From: Agrobacterium tumefaciens
Lineage (GTDB): Bacteria > Pseudomonadota > Alphaproteobacteria > Rhizobiales > Rhizobiaceae
NCBI RefSeq assembly: GCF_013318015.2
Contig: NZ_CP115842.1
Coordinates: 1,356,001-1,420,000 of the forward strand
Reading direction: 5' to 3'
Length of the DNA: 64,000 bases
Position numbers and translations under genes: made by a program. Shown piece after piece: positions 56,905-64,000 of this stretch (positions are counted from its first letter, which is position 1; each line of letters begins with the position of its first letter). Under the pieces are notes generated by a model. The model searched no databases, had not been told where the DNA came from, and saw only the letters and a list, made by a program, of their open reading frames with translations.

Positions 56905-57987
56905 GTGGCGAAGCTTCCCGTCGAAAAAATGCGCGAGTTGGAAAGGCGTTTCGGAGAGATCGAAGCGCGGATGTCGGCTGGTCCGGCAGCGGATGTCTAT
57001 GTGAAGCTGGCTTCGGAATATTCCGAACTTGAGCCGGTGGTGAAAAAAGTCCGCGAATACGAAAAGGCGGTCTCCGAGGCCGCCGATCTGCAGGCGCTGC
57101 TTGCCGACAAGACGACCGACAAGGACATGCGCGATCTGGCGGAAATGGAGCTGCCGGAGGTCGAGGCCCGAATTGGCGAGCTTGAGAAGGAAATGCAGGT
57201 CCTGCTGCTTCCCAAGGATGCGGCGGACGAAAAAAGCGCCATCCTCGAAATCCGCGCCGGCACGGGCGGATCCGAAGCGGCACTTTTCGCCGGCGATCTG
57301 TTTCGCATGTATGAGCGCTTCGCTTCAGCCAAGGGCTGGAAAGTTGAAGTTCTTTCCGCAAGCGAAGGCGAGGCGGGCGGTTACAAGGAAATCATCGCCA
57401 CGATCAGCGGGCGAGGGGTGTTTTCCAAGCTGAAATTCGAATCCGGCGTGCACCGGGTGCAGCGCGTGCCGGAAACAGAAGCGAGCGGCCGCATCCACAC
57501 CTCGGCAGCCACTGTTGCCGTGCTGCCGGAGGCGGAGGATATCGATGTCGAAATTCGCCCGGAAGACATTCGTATCGACACGATGCGCGCTTCGGGCGCA
57601 GGCGGGCAGCACGTCAATACCACTGACTCCGCCGTTCGCATCACCCATCTTCCGACGGGTTTGATCGTTACCAGTTCTGAAAAGTCGCAGCACCAGAACC
57701 GCGCCAAGGCTATGCAGGTTCTGCGTTCGCGTCTTTACGACATCGAGCGCCAGAAGGTCGAAAGCGAGCGTTCAGCCGACCGCAAGAGCCAGGTCGGTTC
57801 TGGCGACCGTTCCGAGCGCATCCGCACGTACAATTTTCCGCAGGGGCGGGTCACTGATCACCGCATCAACCTGACCCTCTACAAGCTCGACCGGATGATC
57901 GAAGGCGAGATCGACGAGCTTGTCGACGCGCTGATTGCTGATTATCAGGCCGGTCAGCTTGCCCAGCTTGGCGAACAACAGCTTTGA
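56905..57987 (+). CDS. prfA: Peptide chain release factor 1
   Basis: The 360-aa protein has the N-terminal helical domain, then [22 protein letters not shown], the RHTSAATV-like strand ([15 protein letters not shown]) and the catalytic GGQ in [21 protein letters not shown]. It ends peptide synthesis at UAA/UAG. The start is GTG with GGAG six bases upstream. The GGQ glutamine is the target of PrmC, which is encoded immediately downstream with overlapping stop and start. Confidence 0.97.
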   Translation: MAKLPVEKMRELERRFGEIEARMSAGPAADVYVKLASEYSELEPVVKKVREYEKAVSEAADLQALLADKTTDKDMRDLAEMELPEVEARIGELEKEMQVLLLPKDAADEKSAILEIRAGTGGSEAALFAGDLFRMYERFASAKGWKVEVLSASEGEAGGYKEIIATISGRGVFSKLKFESGVHRVQRVPETEASGRIHTSAATVAVLPEAEDIDVEIRPEDIRIDTMRASGAGGQHVNTTDSAVRITHLPTGLIVTSSEKSQHQNRAKAMQVLRSRLYDIERQKVESERSADRKSQVGSGDRSERIRTYNFPQGRVTDHRINLTLYKLDRMIEGEIDELVDALIADYQAGQLAQLGEQQL

Positions 57988-58853
57988 GTGGCGGCGCTGA
58001 CGGGACCGTTTCGACCGAGCTTGCCGCAGCCCGCAAACGGCTGCAGGCGGCGGGCATCGCCGATCCGCTGCTTGATGCGCGCCTGCTGGTTGCCGACGTT
58101 ACCGGTTTTTCACTGACCGATTTCGTGATGAAACCGGACCATCCCGTCACTGGGGAAGAAAGCGCCCGCATTGCCGCCATGGTCGAAAGGCGCGCAGGCG
58201 GAGAGCCAGTCCATCGTATTCTCGGCCACCGCGAATTTCACGGGCTCGATCTTCTTTTATCGACGGAGACGCTCGAACCCCGCCCGGATACGGAAGTTCT
58301 CGTCGATACGCTGTTGCCTGCGTTGAAAAAAATTGTTGCCGACAAGGGCAGTGCGCGCATTCTGGATCTGGGTACGGGCACGGGTGCGATCTGTCTGGCG
58401 CTTCTCAAGGAATGTCCGGAAGCAACTGGCGTCGGCAGCGATATCTCCGCCGATGCGCTGGAAACCGCAGCGAAAAACGCTGCCCGAAATGGTCTCGCCT
58501 CGCGTTTTGAAACCATGCGTAGCGACTGGTTCAAAAAAATCTCTGGCAGGTTTGACATAATTGTGTCGAATCCGCCTTATATAAGAAGTGACATCGTCAC
58601 AACGCTAGACCGAGAGGTTCGTCATCACGATCCGATGGCGGCGCTGGACGGAGGTCAGGACGGCCTTGCACCGTACCGCCTCATCGCTGCCGACGCAGGC
58701 CGCTTTCTTGTGGAAAACGGGATTGTCGGTGTGGAGATCGGTTTCGATCAAAGGCTTGATGTTTCCGCTATATTTGCTTCCCACGGCTTCTCTCTTCTCG
58801 ACGCCGTGAAGGATTATGGCGGCAACGACAGAGTTTTGACCTTCCGGAGATAG
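57984..58853 (+). CDS. prmC: Release factor glutamine N5-methyltransferase
   Basis: The 289-aa protein has an N-terminal RF-recognition domain and a class I methyltransferase domain with [27 protein letters not shown] (SAM motif I) and the catalytic [12 protein letters not shown] (NPPY). It methylates the GGQ glutamine of release factors. The best start is a TTG at 57984 that overlaps the prfA stop (TTGA), an arrangement that couples its translation to prfA. No in-frame ATG lies close. Length is standard for the family. Confidence 0.92.
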   Translation: MSGGADGTVSTELAAARKRLQAAGIADPLLDARLLVADVTGFSLTDFVMKPDHPVTGEESARIAAMVERRAGGEPVHRILGHREFHGLDLLLSTETLEPRPDTEVLVDTLLPALKKIVADKGSARILDLGTGTGAICLALLKECPEATGVGSDISADALETAAKNAARNGLASRFETMRSDWFKKISGRFDIIVSNPPYIRSDIVTTLDREVRHHDPMAALDGGQDGLAPYRLIAADAGRFLVENGIVGVEIGFDQRLDVSAIFASHGFSLLDAVKDYGGNDRVLTFRR

Positions 58854-58947
58854 TTGTTCGCGATACGTCTGCGGATTATTTGCAAGGATATTTTGCACAG
58901 CAAAAGAAAAGGCTTGGATTTCCGCATGAAGCGGGATAGTTTGCCGC

Positions 58948-59051
58948 CACATGCCGGGTGGCTGAGGACGAATTTAGATTCGTCAGGGTATGGGTCAGTC
59001 CCGAAGCGGGTTCTTTTGAGAACCCTGAAGGCTGGGCGTTTCCGGCATGTG
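58948..59051 (+). ncRNA. Structured RNA candidate in the prmC-DUF4167 gap
   Basis: In a 395-nt gap without a credible gene, a perfect 10-bp outer stem CACATGCCGG (58948-58957)/CCGGCATGTG (59042-59051) encloses two perfect 7-bp hairpins with tetraloops: GACGAAT-TTAG-ATTCGTC (58967-58984) and GGGTTCT-TTTG-AGAACCC (59008-59025). A weak third GGG/CCC stem (58992-59002) may lie between them. This is a junction-type fold. No T-run follows, so it could be a cis-acting leader of the DUF4167 gene or a processed sRNA. The strand is inferred from the flanking genes; the fold is possible on either strand. I cannot match it to a known RNA class by eye. Confidence 0.5.
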
Positions 59052-59248
59052 AATCAGTAAACTTTGTTCGCAGGTGGCTCGTTGCAGCATTTTGCGCGAC
59101 CGGTCGTCATACGCGGGGTCTTGTCTGGGGTTATCTCCAGCAGGGCGCGTAATGGAGCAATTTCAGGAAAAGTTTCCAGCGGTTTTCCGCCCGGAATTGC
59201 ATGAAAATAACCAGATTGTCAGCAAAACAGAATTCAGGTGAGCAATTG

Positions 59249-60055
59249 ATGAGGCCAGGACAGCAAAACAAGCGCGGCCGGGGGCGTGGAAGCAACAACA
59301 ACAATAACAATGGTGGCGGTAACAACAACAACTTCAACCGCAAGGGCGGTAACCCGCTTACCAGGACTTATGACAGCTCCGGTCCCGATGTTAAAATTCG
59401 TGGCACAGCCCAGCACATAGCGGAAAAATACGCCACCCTTGCGCGGGACGCGCAGAGTGCTGGCGACCGCGTGATCGCTGAAAACTATCTGCAGCACGCT
59501 GAACACTACAATCGTATCATCGCCACCGCTCAGGCCCAGATGCAGGAGCGTTTCCAGCGCGACGACCGTGGCGAATACAATGCTTCGGATGCCGACGATA
59601 TGGATATGAACGACGGTGACGATGGTGCACCGCAGCAGCAGTTCGAACAGCCGGAACGGGTTCAGCAGCCGGAGCGCCAGGAACGGCAGGAGCGCACCGA
59701 GCGTTCCGAGCCGCGTCAGGAACGCCGTGAGCGCCCGGACCGCCGTGAACGGCAGGAGCGCCAGCCGCGCCAGCCGCAGGCTTCGGACGAACGGCAGCAG
59801 CCGGTATACGACGCCAGCCAGGCGCCTCAGCCCGTCATCGAAGGCACGCCTATGGAAGTGGCCGTCGAGGAACAGCAGCAGCAGACGGAAGCACCAGCGG
59901 CTGAACGCGCACCAAAGGCCCGCCGCGCCACCGGCCCACGCCCGCGTCGCCCGCGCCGCGCCGCAACCGCGGAAGGTGCTGAGGGTGCTGAAGGCGAAGA
60001 TACGCCAGCCGGTGATGAGGCAACACCTGCCACGCTCGAAAACGCTGCTGAATAA
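59249..60055 (+). CDS. DUF4167 domain protein with long disordered tail
   Basis: The 268-aa protein starts MRPGQQNKRGRGRG, then Asn/Gly runs (about residues 15-35). The short folded DUF4167 core follows (about 45-115: VKIRGTAQHIAEKYATLARDAQSAGDRVIAENYLQHAEHYNRII). The rest is disordered: Gln/Glu/Arg repeats built on E-R-Q units (about 140-195), then an acidic Ala/Glu end after a basic RRATGPRPRRPRRAA patch. The RG-rich start and basic patch suggest RNA binding; the function is unknown. GGTGAG precedes the ATG at 59249. It is widespread in Rhizobiales next to clpB and prfA-prmC. Confidence 0.85.
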   Translation: MRPGQQNKRGRGRGSNNNNNNGGGNNNNFNRKGGNPLTRTYDSSGPDVKIRGTAQHIAEKYATLARDAQSAGDRVIAENYLQHAEHYNRIIATAQAQMQERFQRDDRGEYNASDADDMDMNDGDDGAPQQQFEQPERVQQPERQERQERTERSEPRQERRERPDRRERQERQPRQPQASDERQQPVYDASQAPQPVIEGTPMEVAVEEQQQQTEAPAAERAPKARRATGPRPRRPRRAATAEGAEGAEGEDTPAGDEATPATLENAAE

Positions 60056-60083
60056 GCAGGGTTTTCAAAATACCACGCGATTG

Positions 60084-60111
60084 AAAAAACTCCGGCTTGC
60101 CGGAGTTTTTT
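60084..60111 (+). terminator. Terminator of the DUF4167 gene
   Basis: AAAAAACTCCGGC-TT-GCCGGAGTTTTTTT: a perfect stem with T-run, 28 nt after the stop. Confidence 0.9.
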
Positions 60112-60225
60112 TGTTTTTGGGGTCGGGTGTAAAAGCTTGGGCGCTTTTCGAAGGGGCAATCGCGGCAAACAGTCGTGACGCTTATCAAGTCCGGCTAAAA
60201 TTTCCCCGGCAGTCGTTTTCCTCCC

Positions 60226-60255
60226 CTTTAAACCGATGAAAATGCCTCCCATATT
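60226..60255 (+). promoter_or_regulatory. Possible heat-shock (RpoH) promoter of clpB
   Basis: CTTTAAA (60226-60232) resembles the -35 CTTGAAA with one mismatch, and TCCCATAT (60247-60254) matches the -10 CCCATNT pattern; the spacer is 14 nt. It lies in the 370-nt gap between the DUF4167 terminator and clpB, which would give a leader of about 165 nt. I see nothing else clear in that gap. Confidence 0.45.
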
Positions 60256-60425
60256 CGTGCAGTAAGGACGGATGCCGCATGCAGCGGTAACCGTCCATCA
60301 AGAGGCGGCAATCGTGAAATCTGTAAAACGCGACTGCCGTAGCGGGGCTTGCCTTTGAGGGAGCCTCAACCCAAACACCCGGATCCGTGCCGAAAGCGGG
60401 CGGGCCGGTATATGGAGGTTCGACT

Positions 60426-63050
60426 ATGAATATTGAAAAATACTCCGAGCGCGTTCGCGGTTTTCTGCAATCGGCGCAGACGTTTGCGCTTGCGGAAAAT
60501 CACCAGCAGTTTTCTGCCGAACATGTGCTGAAAGTTCTGCTTGATGACGAGCAGGGCATGGCAGCATCGCTGATCGAGCGGGCTGGCGGCGACGCCAAGG
60601 AAGTGCGCTTGGCCAACGATGCGGCACTGGCGAAATTGCCCAAGGTTTCCGGCGGCAATGGCGGCCTTTCCCTTACGGCTCCACTTGCGAAAGTGTTCTC
60701 GACTGCGGAAGAACTCGCGAAGAAGGCTGGTGACAGTTTCGTCACCGTCGAGCGTCTTTTGCAGGCGCTGGCGATCGAAAACTCTGCTTCCACCTCGGCG
60801 TCCCTGAAAAAGGGCGGCGTGACGGCGCAGGCGCTCAATCAGGTCATCAATGAAATCCGCAAGGGCCGCACGGCTGACAGCGCCAATGCCGAACAGGGCT
60901 TCGACGCGCTGAAGAAGTTCGCGCGCGACCTGACGGAGGAAGCCCGCGAAGGCAGGCTCGACCCGGTGATTGGCCGTGACGACGAAATCCGCCGGACCAT
61001 TCAGGTGCTTTCACGCCGCACCAAGAACAATCCCGTGCTGATCGGTGAACCCGGCGTCGGTAAAACGGCGATTGCCGAAGGTCTTGCGCTGCGCATCGTC
61101 AATGGCGATGTGCCCGAAAGCCTCAAAGACAAGAAGCTTATGGCGCTGGATATGGGTGCGCTGATCGCTGGCGCGAAGTATCGCGGCGAGTTCGAGGAGC
61201 GCCTGAAGGCGGTCCTGAACGAAGTGCAGGCGGAAAATGGCGGCATTATTCTGTTCATCGACGAGATGCACACGCTGGTCGGTGCCGGCAAGGCCGATGG
61301 CGCCATGGATGCCTCCAATCTGCTGAAGCCCGCCCTTGCCCGAGGTGAACTGCACTGCGTTGGCGCCACCACGCTGGATGAATATCGCAAGCACGTGGAA
61401 AAGGATCCGGCCCTTGCCCGTCGTTTCCAGCCGGTGCTCGTAGATGAGCCGACCGTTGAGGACACGATCTCGATCCTGCGCGGCCTGAAGGAAAAATACG
61501 AACAGCACCACAAGGTCCGTATTTCGGATTCGGCCCTAGTTGCAGCTGCAACGCTTTCCAACCGCTACATTACCGACCGGTTCCTGCCCGACAAGGCAAT
61601 CGACCTGATGGACGAAGCCGCTTCGCGCCTTCGCATGCAGGTGGATTCCAAGCCGGAAGAACTGGACGAACTGGATCGCCGGATCATTCAGCTCAAGATC
61701 GAACGCGAAGCCTTGAAGCAGGAGACGGATCAGTCATCCGTCGACCGCCTGAAGAAGCTCGAGGACGAACTGGCCGATACCGAAGAAAAGGCCGATGCGC
61801 TGACGGCCCGCTGGCAGGCGGAAAAGCAGAAGCTGGGCCATGCCGCAGACCTCAAGAAGCGGCTGGACGATGCCCGCAACGAACTGGCGAGTGCCCAGCG
61901 TAACGGCCAGTTCCAGCGCGCCGGTGAATTAACCTATGGCATCATTCCGGGCCTCGAAAAGGAACTGGCTGCAGCGGAAGCGCGTGATAGCAGCGGTGCT
62001 GGCTCGATGGTTCAGGAAGTGGTGACGGCGGACAATATCGCCCACATCGTTTCCCGCTGGACCGGCATTCCTGTCGACAAGATGCTGGAAGGCCAGCGCG
62101 AGAAGCTGCTGCGCATGGAAGACGATCTTGCCAAGTCCGTGGTCGGGCAGGGCGAGGCCGTGCAGGCCGTTTCCAAGGCGGTTCGCCGTTCGCGCGCCGG
62201 TCTTCAGGATCCGAACCGGCCGATCGGCTCGTTCATTTTCCTCGGCCCGACGGGCGTGGGCAAGACCGAGCTGACCAAGTCGCTCGCCCGGTTCCTGTTC
62301 GACGACGAGACCGCGATGGTTCGCCTCGACATGTCGGAATTCATGGAGAAACACTCCGTTGCCCGGCTTATCGGTGCGCCTCCCGGCTATGTCGGTTACG
62401 AAGAGGGCGGTGCGTTGACGGAAGCGGTTCGCCGTCGGCCCTATCAGGTCGTGCTGTTTGACGAGATCGAGAAAGCGCATCCGGACGTGTTCAACGTCCT
62501 GTTGCAGGTGCTGGACGATGGCCGTCTGACCGATGGCCAGGGCCGCACCGTCGATTTCAAGAACACCATCATCATCATGACTTCGAACCTCGGTTCGGAA
62601 TTCATGACGCAGATGGGCGACAATGACGATGTGGATTCGGTTCGCGACCTGGTGATGGAACGGGTCCGGTCGCATTTCCGGCCGGAATTCCTCAACCGTA
62701 TCGACGATATCATCCTCTTCCATCGCCTGCGGCGCGACGAGATGGGTGCGATCGTGGAGATCCAGCTCAAGCGCCTCGTCTCGCTTCTGGGTGATCGCAA
62801 GATCACGCTCGAACTGGATGAGGATGCCCGCAACTGGCTTGCCAATAAGGGTTACGATCCGGCCTATGGCGCACGTCCGCTGAAGCGTGTGATCCAGAAG
62901 ACCGTTCAGGACAGGCTCGCCGAAATGATTCTCGGCGGCGAGATCCCGGACGGATCGCGGGTCAAGGTGACCTCTGGCACCGACCGGCTGCTTTTCAAGG
63001 TCAAGCCCCCAAAGGGTGAGGCCGAGACTGAAACCGCCGATGCGGCATAA
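60426..63050 (+). CDS. clpB: ATP-dependent disaggregase chaperone ClpB
   Basis: The 874-aa protein has an N-terminal Clp domain ([20 protein letters not shown]), a first AAA+ domain with [13 protein letters not shown] and [14 protein letters not shown], a coiled-coil middle domain (about 410-525, with [24 protein letters not shown]) that distinguishes ClpB from ClpA/C, and a second AAA+ domain with [13 protein letters not shown] and [15 protein letters not shown]. It dissolves protein aggregates with DnaK after heat stress. GGAGG lies upstream of the ATG at 60426. A candidate RpoH promoter is 165 nt further upstream. Confidence 0.97.
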   Translation: MNIEKYSERVRGFLQSAQTFALAENHQQFSAEHVLKVLLDDEQGMAASLIERAGGDAKEVRLANDAALAKLPKVSGGNGGLSLTAPLAKVFSTAEELAKKAGDSFVTVERLLQALAIENSASTSASLKKGGVTAQALNQVINEIRKGRTADSANAEQGFDALKKFARDLTEEAREGRLDPVIGRDDEIRRTIQVLSRRTKNNPVLIGEPGVGKTAIAEGLALRIVNGDVPESLKDKKLMALDMGALIAGAKYRGEFEERLKAVLNEVQAENGGIILFIDEMHTLVGAGKADGAMDASNLLKPALARGELHCVGATTLDEYRKHVEKDPALARRFQPVLVDEPTVEDTISILRGLKEKYEQHHKVRISDSALVAAATLSNRYITDRFLPDKAIDLMDEAASRLRMQVDSKPEELDELDRRIIQLKIEREALKQETDQSSVDRLKKLEDELADTEEKADALTARWQAEKQKLGHAADLKKRLDDARNELASAQRNGQFQRAGELTYGIIPGLEKELAAAEARDSSGAGSMVQEVVTADNIAHIVSRWTGIPVDKMLEGQREKLLRMEDDLAKSVVGQGEAVQAVSKAVRRSRAGLQDPNRPIGSFIFLGPTGVGKTELTKSLARFLFDDETAMVRLDMSEFMEKHSVARLIGAPPGYVGYEEGGALTEAVRRRPYQVVLFDEIEKAHPDVFNVLLQVLDDGRLTDGQGRTVDFKNTIIIMTSNLGSEFMTQMGDNDDVDSVRDLVMERVRSHFRPEFLNRIDDIILFHRLRRDEMGAIVEIQLKRLVSLLGDRKITLELDEDARNWLANKGYDPAYGARPLKRVIQKTVQDRLAEMILGGEIPDGSRVKVTSGTDRLLFKVKPPKGEAETETADAA

Positions 63051-63054
63051 AACG

Positions 63055-63082
63055 AAAGGGCTCCGGTAACGGAGCCCTTTTT
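63055..63082. terminator. Bidirectional terminator between clpB and the M23 peptidase gene
   Basis: AAAGGGCTCCG-GTAA-CGGAGCCCTTT is a perfect 11-bp stem with T-run, five bases after clpB and 28 nt from the end of the convergent gene. Confidence 0.88.
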
Positions 63083-63109
63083 CGTATAGCGGTCCCTATG
63101 CCCTGCGGG

Positions 63110-64000
63110 CTAGCGGCTCGCGACCTGATTGGGTTTTTCTTCGATGTTGAGTAGATTGTCGATCCGCTTTCTCTCGTCGGAGAACCGCGCGAGCGCGACG
63201 CCGGAAAGCGATTTGCCGCCCGGCAGACGCACTTTCATCGCGTCCACTTTCGTGCCGTTAACGATCAGCTCGTAATGCAGATGCGCGCCGGTCGAAAGGC
63301 CGGTCGAACCGACATAACCGATTACCTGGCCCTGCCGGACCTTTGAACCCTCGGTGACACCCTTGGCGATGGCGCTCTGGTGGTTATAGGAGGAGACGTA
63401 GCCATTGGCGTGGCGGATCAGGGTCTGGTTGCCGTAACCGGAGGCCCAGCCGGCCTTTTCGACAGTGCCGTTGCCTGTCGCGATGATCGGCGTGCCGCGG
63501 GCTGCCGCCCAGTCGGTGCCGGTATGCATGCGGCTGAATTTCAAAACCGGGTGGCGGCGCATGCCGAAACCTGATGTCATACGGCCGTTCGGAACCGGAT
63601 TGCGCAACAGGAACTGCCGGATGCTCTTACCGTTCTCGTCGAAATAGTCGATGCTGTTATCGTCCGGGTTCTGGAACCGGTAAAACCGCGTCTCGTTATC
63701 GCCGAACTTGGCGTTGACGTAGAGCAGTTCGGACTTGTCCGTCGCCTTGCCATCCGCATCTTCCACGGAGAAGAAGGCCTCCAGCGTATCTGCCGGTTTC
63801 AACTGCGCCTGAAAATCGACGCTGCTGGCCAAAAGCTTGATGAGCTGGGAGACCATGCCCTGATTCATGCCATAGGCCAGAGCCGCCCGGTAAACGCCAT
63901 CGTAGACGCTGGGCAGATCGCGGCCGGCGGCCGGTGCCGGGGTGCTGTCAAAGGCCGTCGCCACCGCGTCGAGCTTCGGCGGTTCGCTGGCCTTGATGAA
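63110..64000 (-). CDS. M23 family metallopeptidase (5' part cut by window edge)
   Basis: The frame stays open through base 64000, giving the C-terminal 296 residues; the GTG at 63964 is internal. The M23 (LytM) domain shows the zinc ligand pattern FSRMHTGTDWAAARGTPI (H, then D eight residues later region) and the HLHYELIVNG motif, with GNGTVEKAGWASGYGNQTLI between. All zinc ligands seem present, so it may be an active peptidoglycan endopeptidase; the N-terminal export signal lies outside the window. An upstream region (LLASSVDFQAQLKPADTLEAFF) resembles the OapA/peptidase-associated domain of envelope M23 proteins. Confidence 0.9.
   Translation of the reverse strand, partial: FIKASEPPKLDAVATAFDSTPAPAAGRDLPSVYDGVYRAALAYGMNQGMVSQLIKLLASSVDFQAQLKPADTLEAFFSVEDADGKATDKSELLYVNAKFGDNETRFYRFQNPDDNSIDYFDENGKSIRQFLLRNPVPNGRMTSGFGMRRHPVLKFSRMHTGTDWAAARGTPIIATGNGTVEKAGWASGYGNQTLIRHANGYVSSYNHQSAIAKGVTEGSKVRQGQVIGYVGSTGLSTGAHLHYELIVNGTKVDAMKVRLPGGKSLSGVALARFSDERKRIDNLLNIEEKPNQVASR

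Overview
The window looks like a chromosomal or chromid segment of a Rhizobiaceae bacterium, most likely Agrobacterium or a close relative. The grounds are a GC-rich, densely packed genome; the alphaproteobacterial NepR-EcfG-PhyR general stress module; the carboxynorspermidine (CASDH/CASDC) polyamine gene pair; a DUF4167 protein next to clpB; and a short PutA paired with an Lrp-type regulator. I see no tRNA, rRNA, CRISPR array, insertion sequence or phage genes. The replicon and species assignments are inference.

Left part (1-15.5 kb): catabolic islands. A truncated GntR/FCD regulator faces an enolase-superfamily dehydratase. A luciferase-like monooxygenase and a LysR regulator follow. A tightly packed nine-gene run (4433-14352) then encodes a branched-chain-amino-acid-type ABC importer (binding protein, two ATPases, two permeases) followed by a GMC alcohol dehydrogenase, a 3-hydroxyisobutyrate-dehydrogenase-like enzyme, acetoacetyl-CoA synthetase and a 3-hydroxybutyrate-dehydrogenase-like SDR. 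It looks like a dedicated uptake and oxidation route ending in acetoacetyl-CoA. An AraC regulator closes it.

16-31.4 kb: a PQQ glucose dehydrogenase, a DUF892 ferritin-like protein, a DAO-family oxidoreductase, a DJ-1/PfpI protein with a 75-aa partner, and a three-gene cassette of N-formylglutamate-amidohydrolase-like protein, QEGLA/DUF1704 HExxxH metallopeptidase-like protein and glutathione-synthetase-like ATP-grasp ligase. These are followed by UDP-sugar genes (UDP-glucose dehydrogenase, UDP-glucuronate epimerase), a DMT exporter, a glutathionyl-hydroquinone-reductase-like GST and a LysR regulator. The three-gene cassette is the best candidate for an undescribed system.

31.5-40.4 kb: an ALDH7-type aldehyde dehydrogenase, an SsuABC-type sulfonate importer, and putA with its divergent Lrp-family regulator.

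40.4-50.8 kb: the general stress response hub (ecfG, nepR, phyR, two HWE/HisKA_2 histidine kinases), a PRC-barrel protein, galE, a DUF883 plus holin-like membrane gene pair, and nspC with carboxynorspermidine synthase. By eye I find sequences matching the EcfG promoter (GGAAC, 16-17 nt, CGTT) before phyR, the first kinase, the PRC-barrel gene, the DUF883 pair and the 75-aa/DJ-1 pair. One-mismatch versions lie before nepR, the DUF892 gene and the QEGLA cassette. This suggests that much of the accessory content is one stress regulon clustered around its regulator.

50.9-64 kb: a housekeeping block with a DEAD-box helicase, lysC, ptsP, prfA, prmC, a disordered DUF4167 protein, clpB with a possible heat-shock promoter, and an M23 peptidase cut by the right edge. 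The 395-nt gap between prmC and the DUF4167 gene contains a strongly structured RNA candidate.
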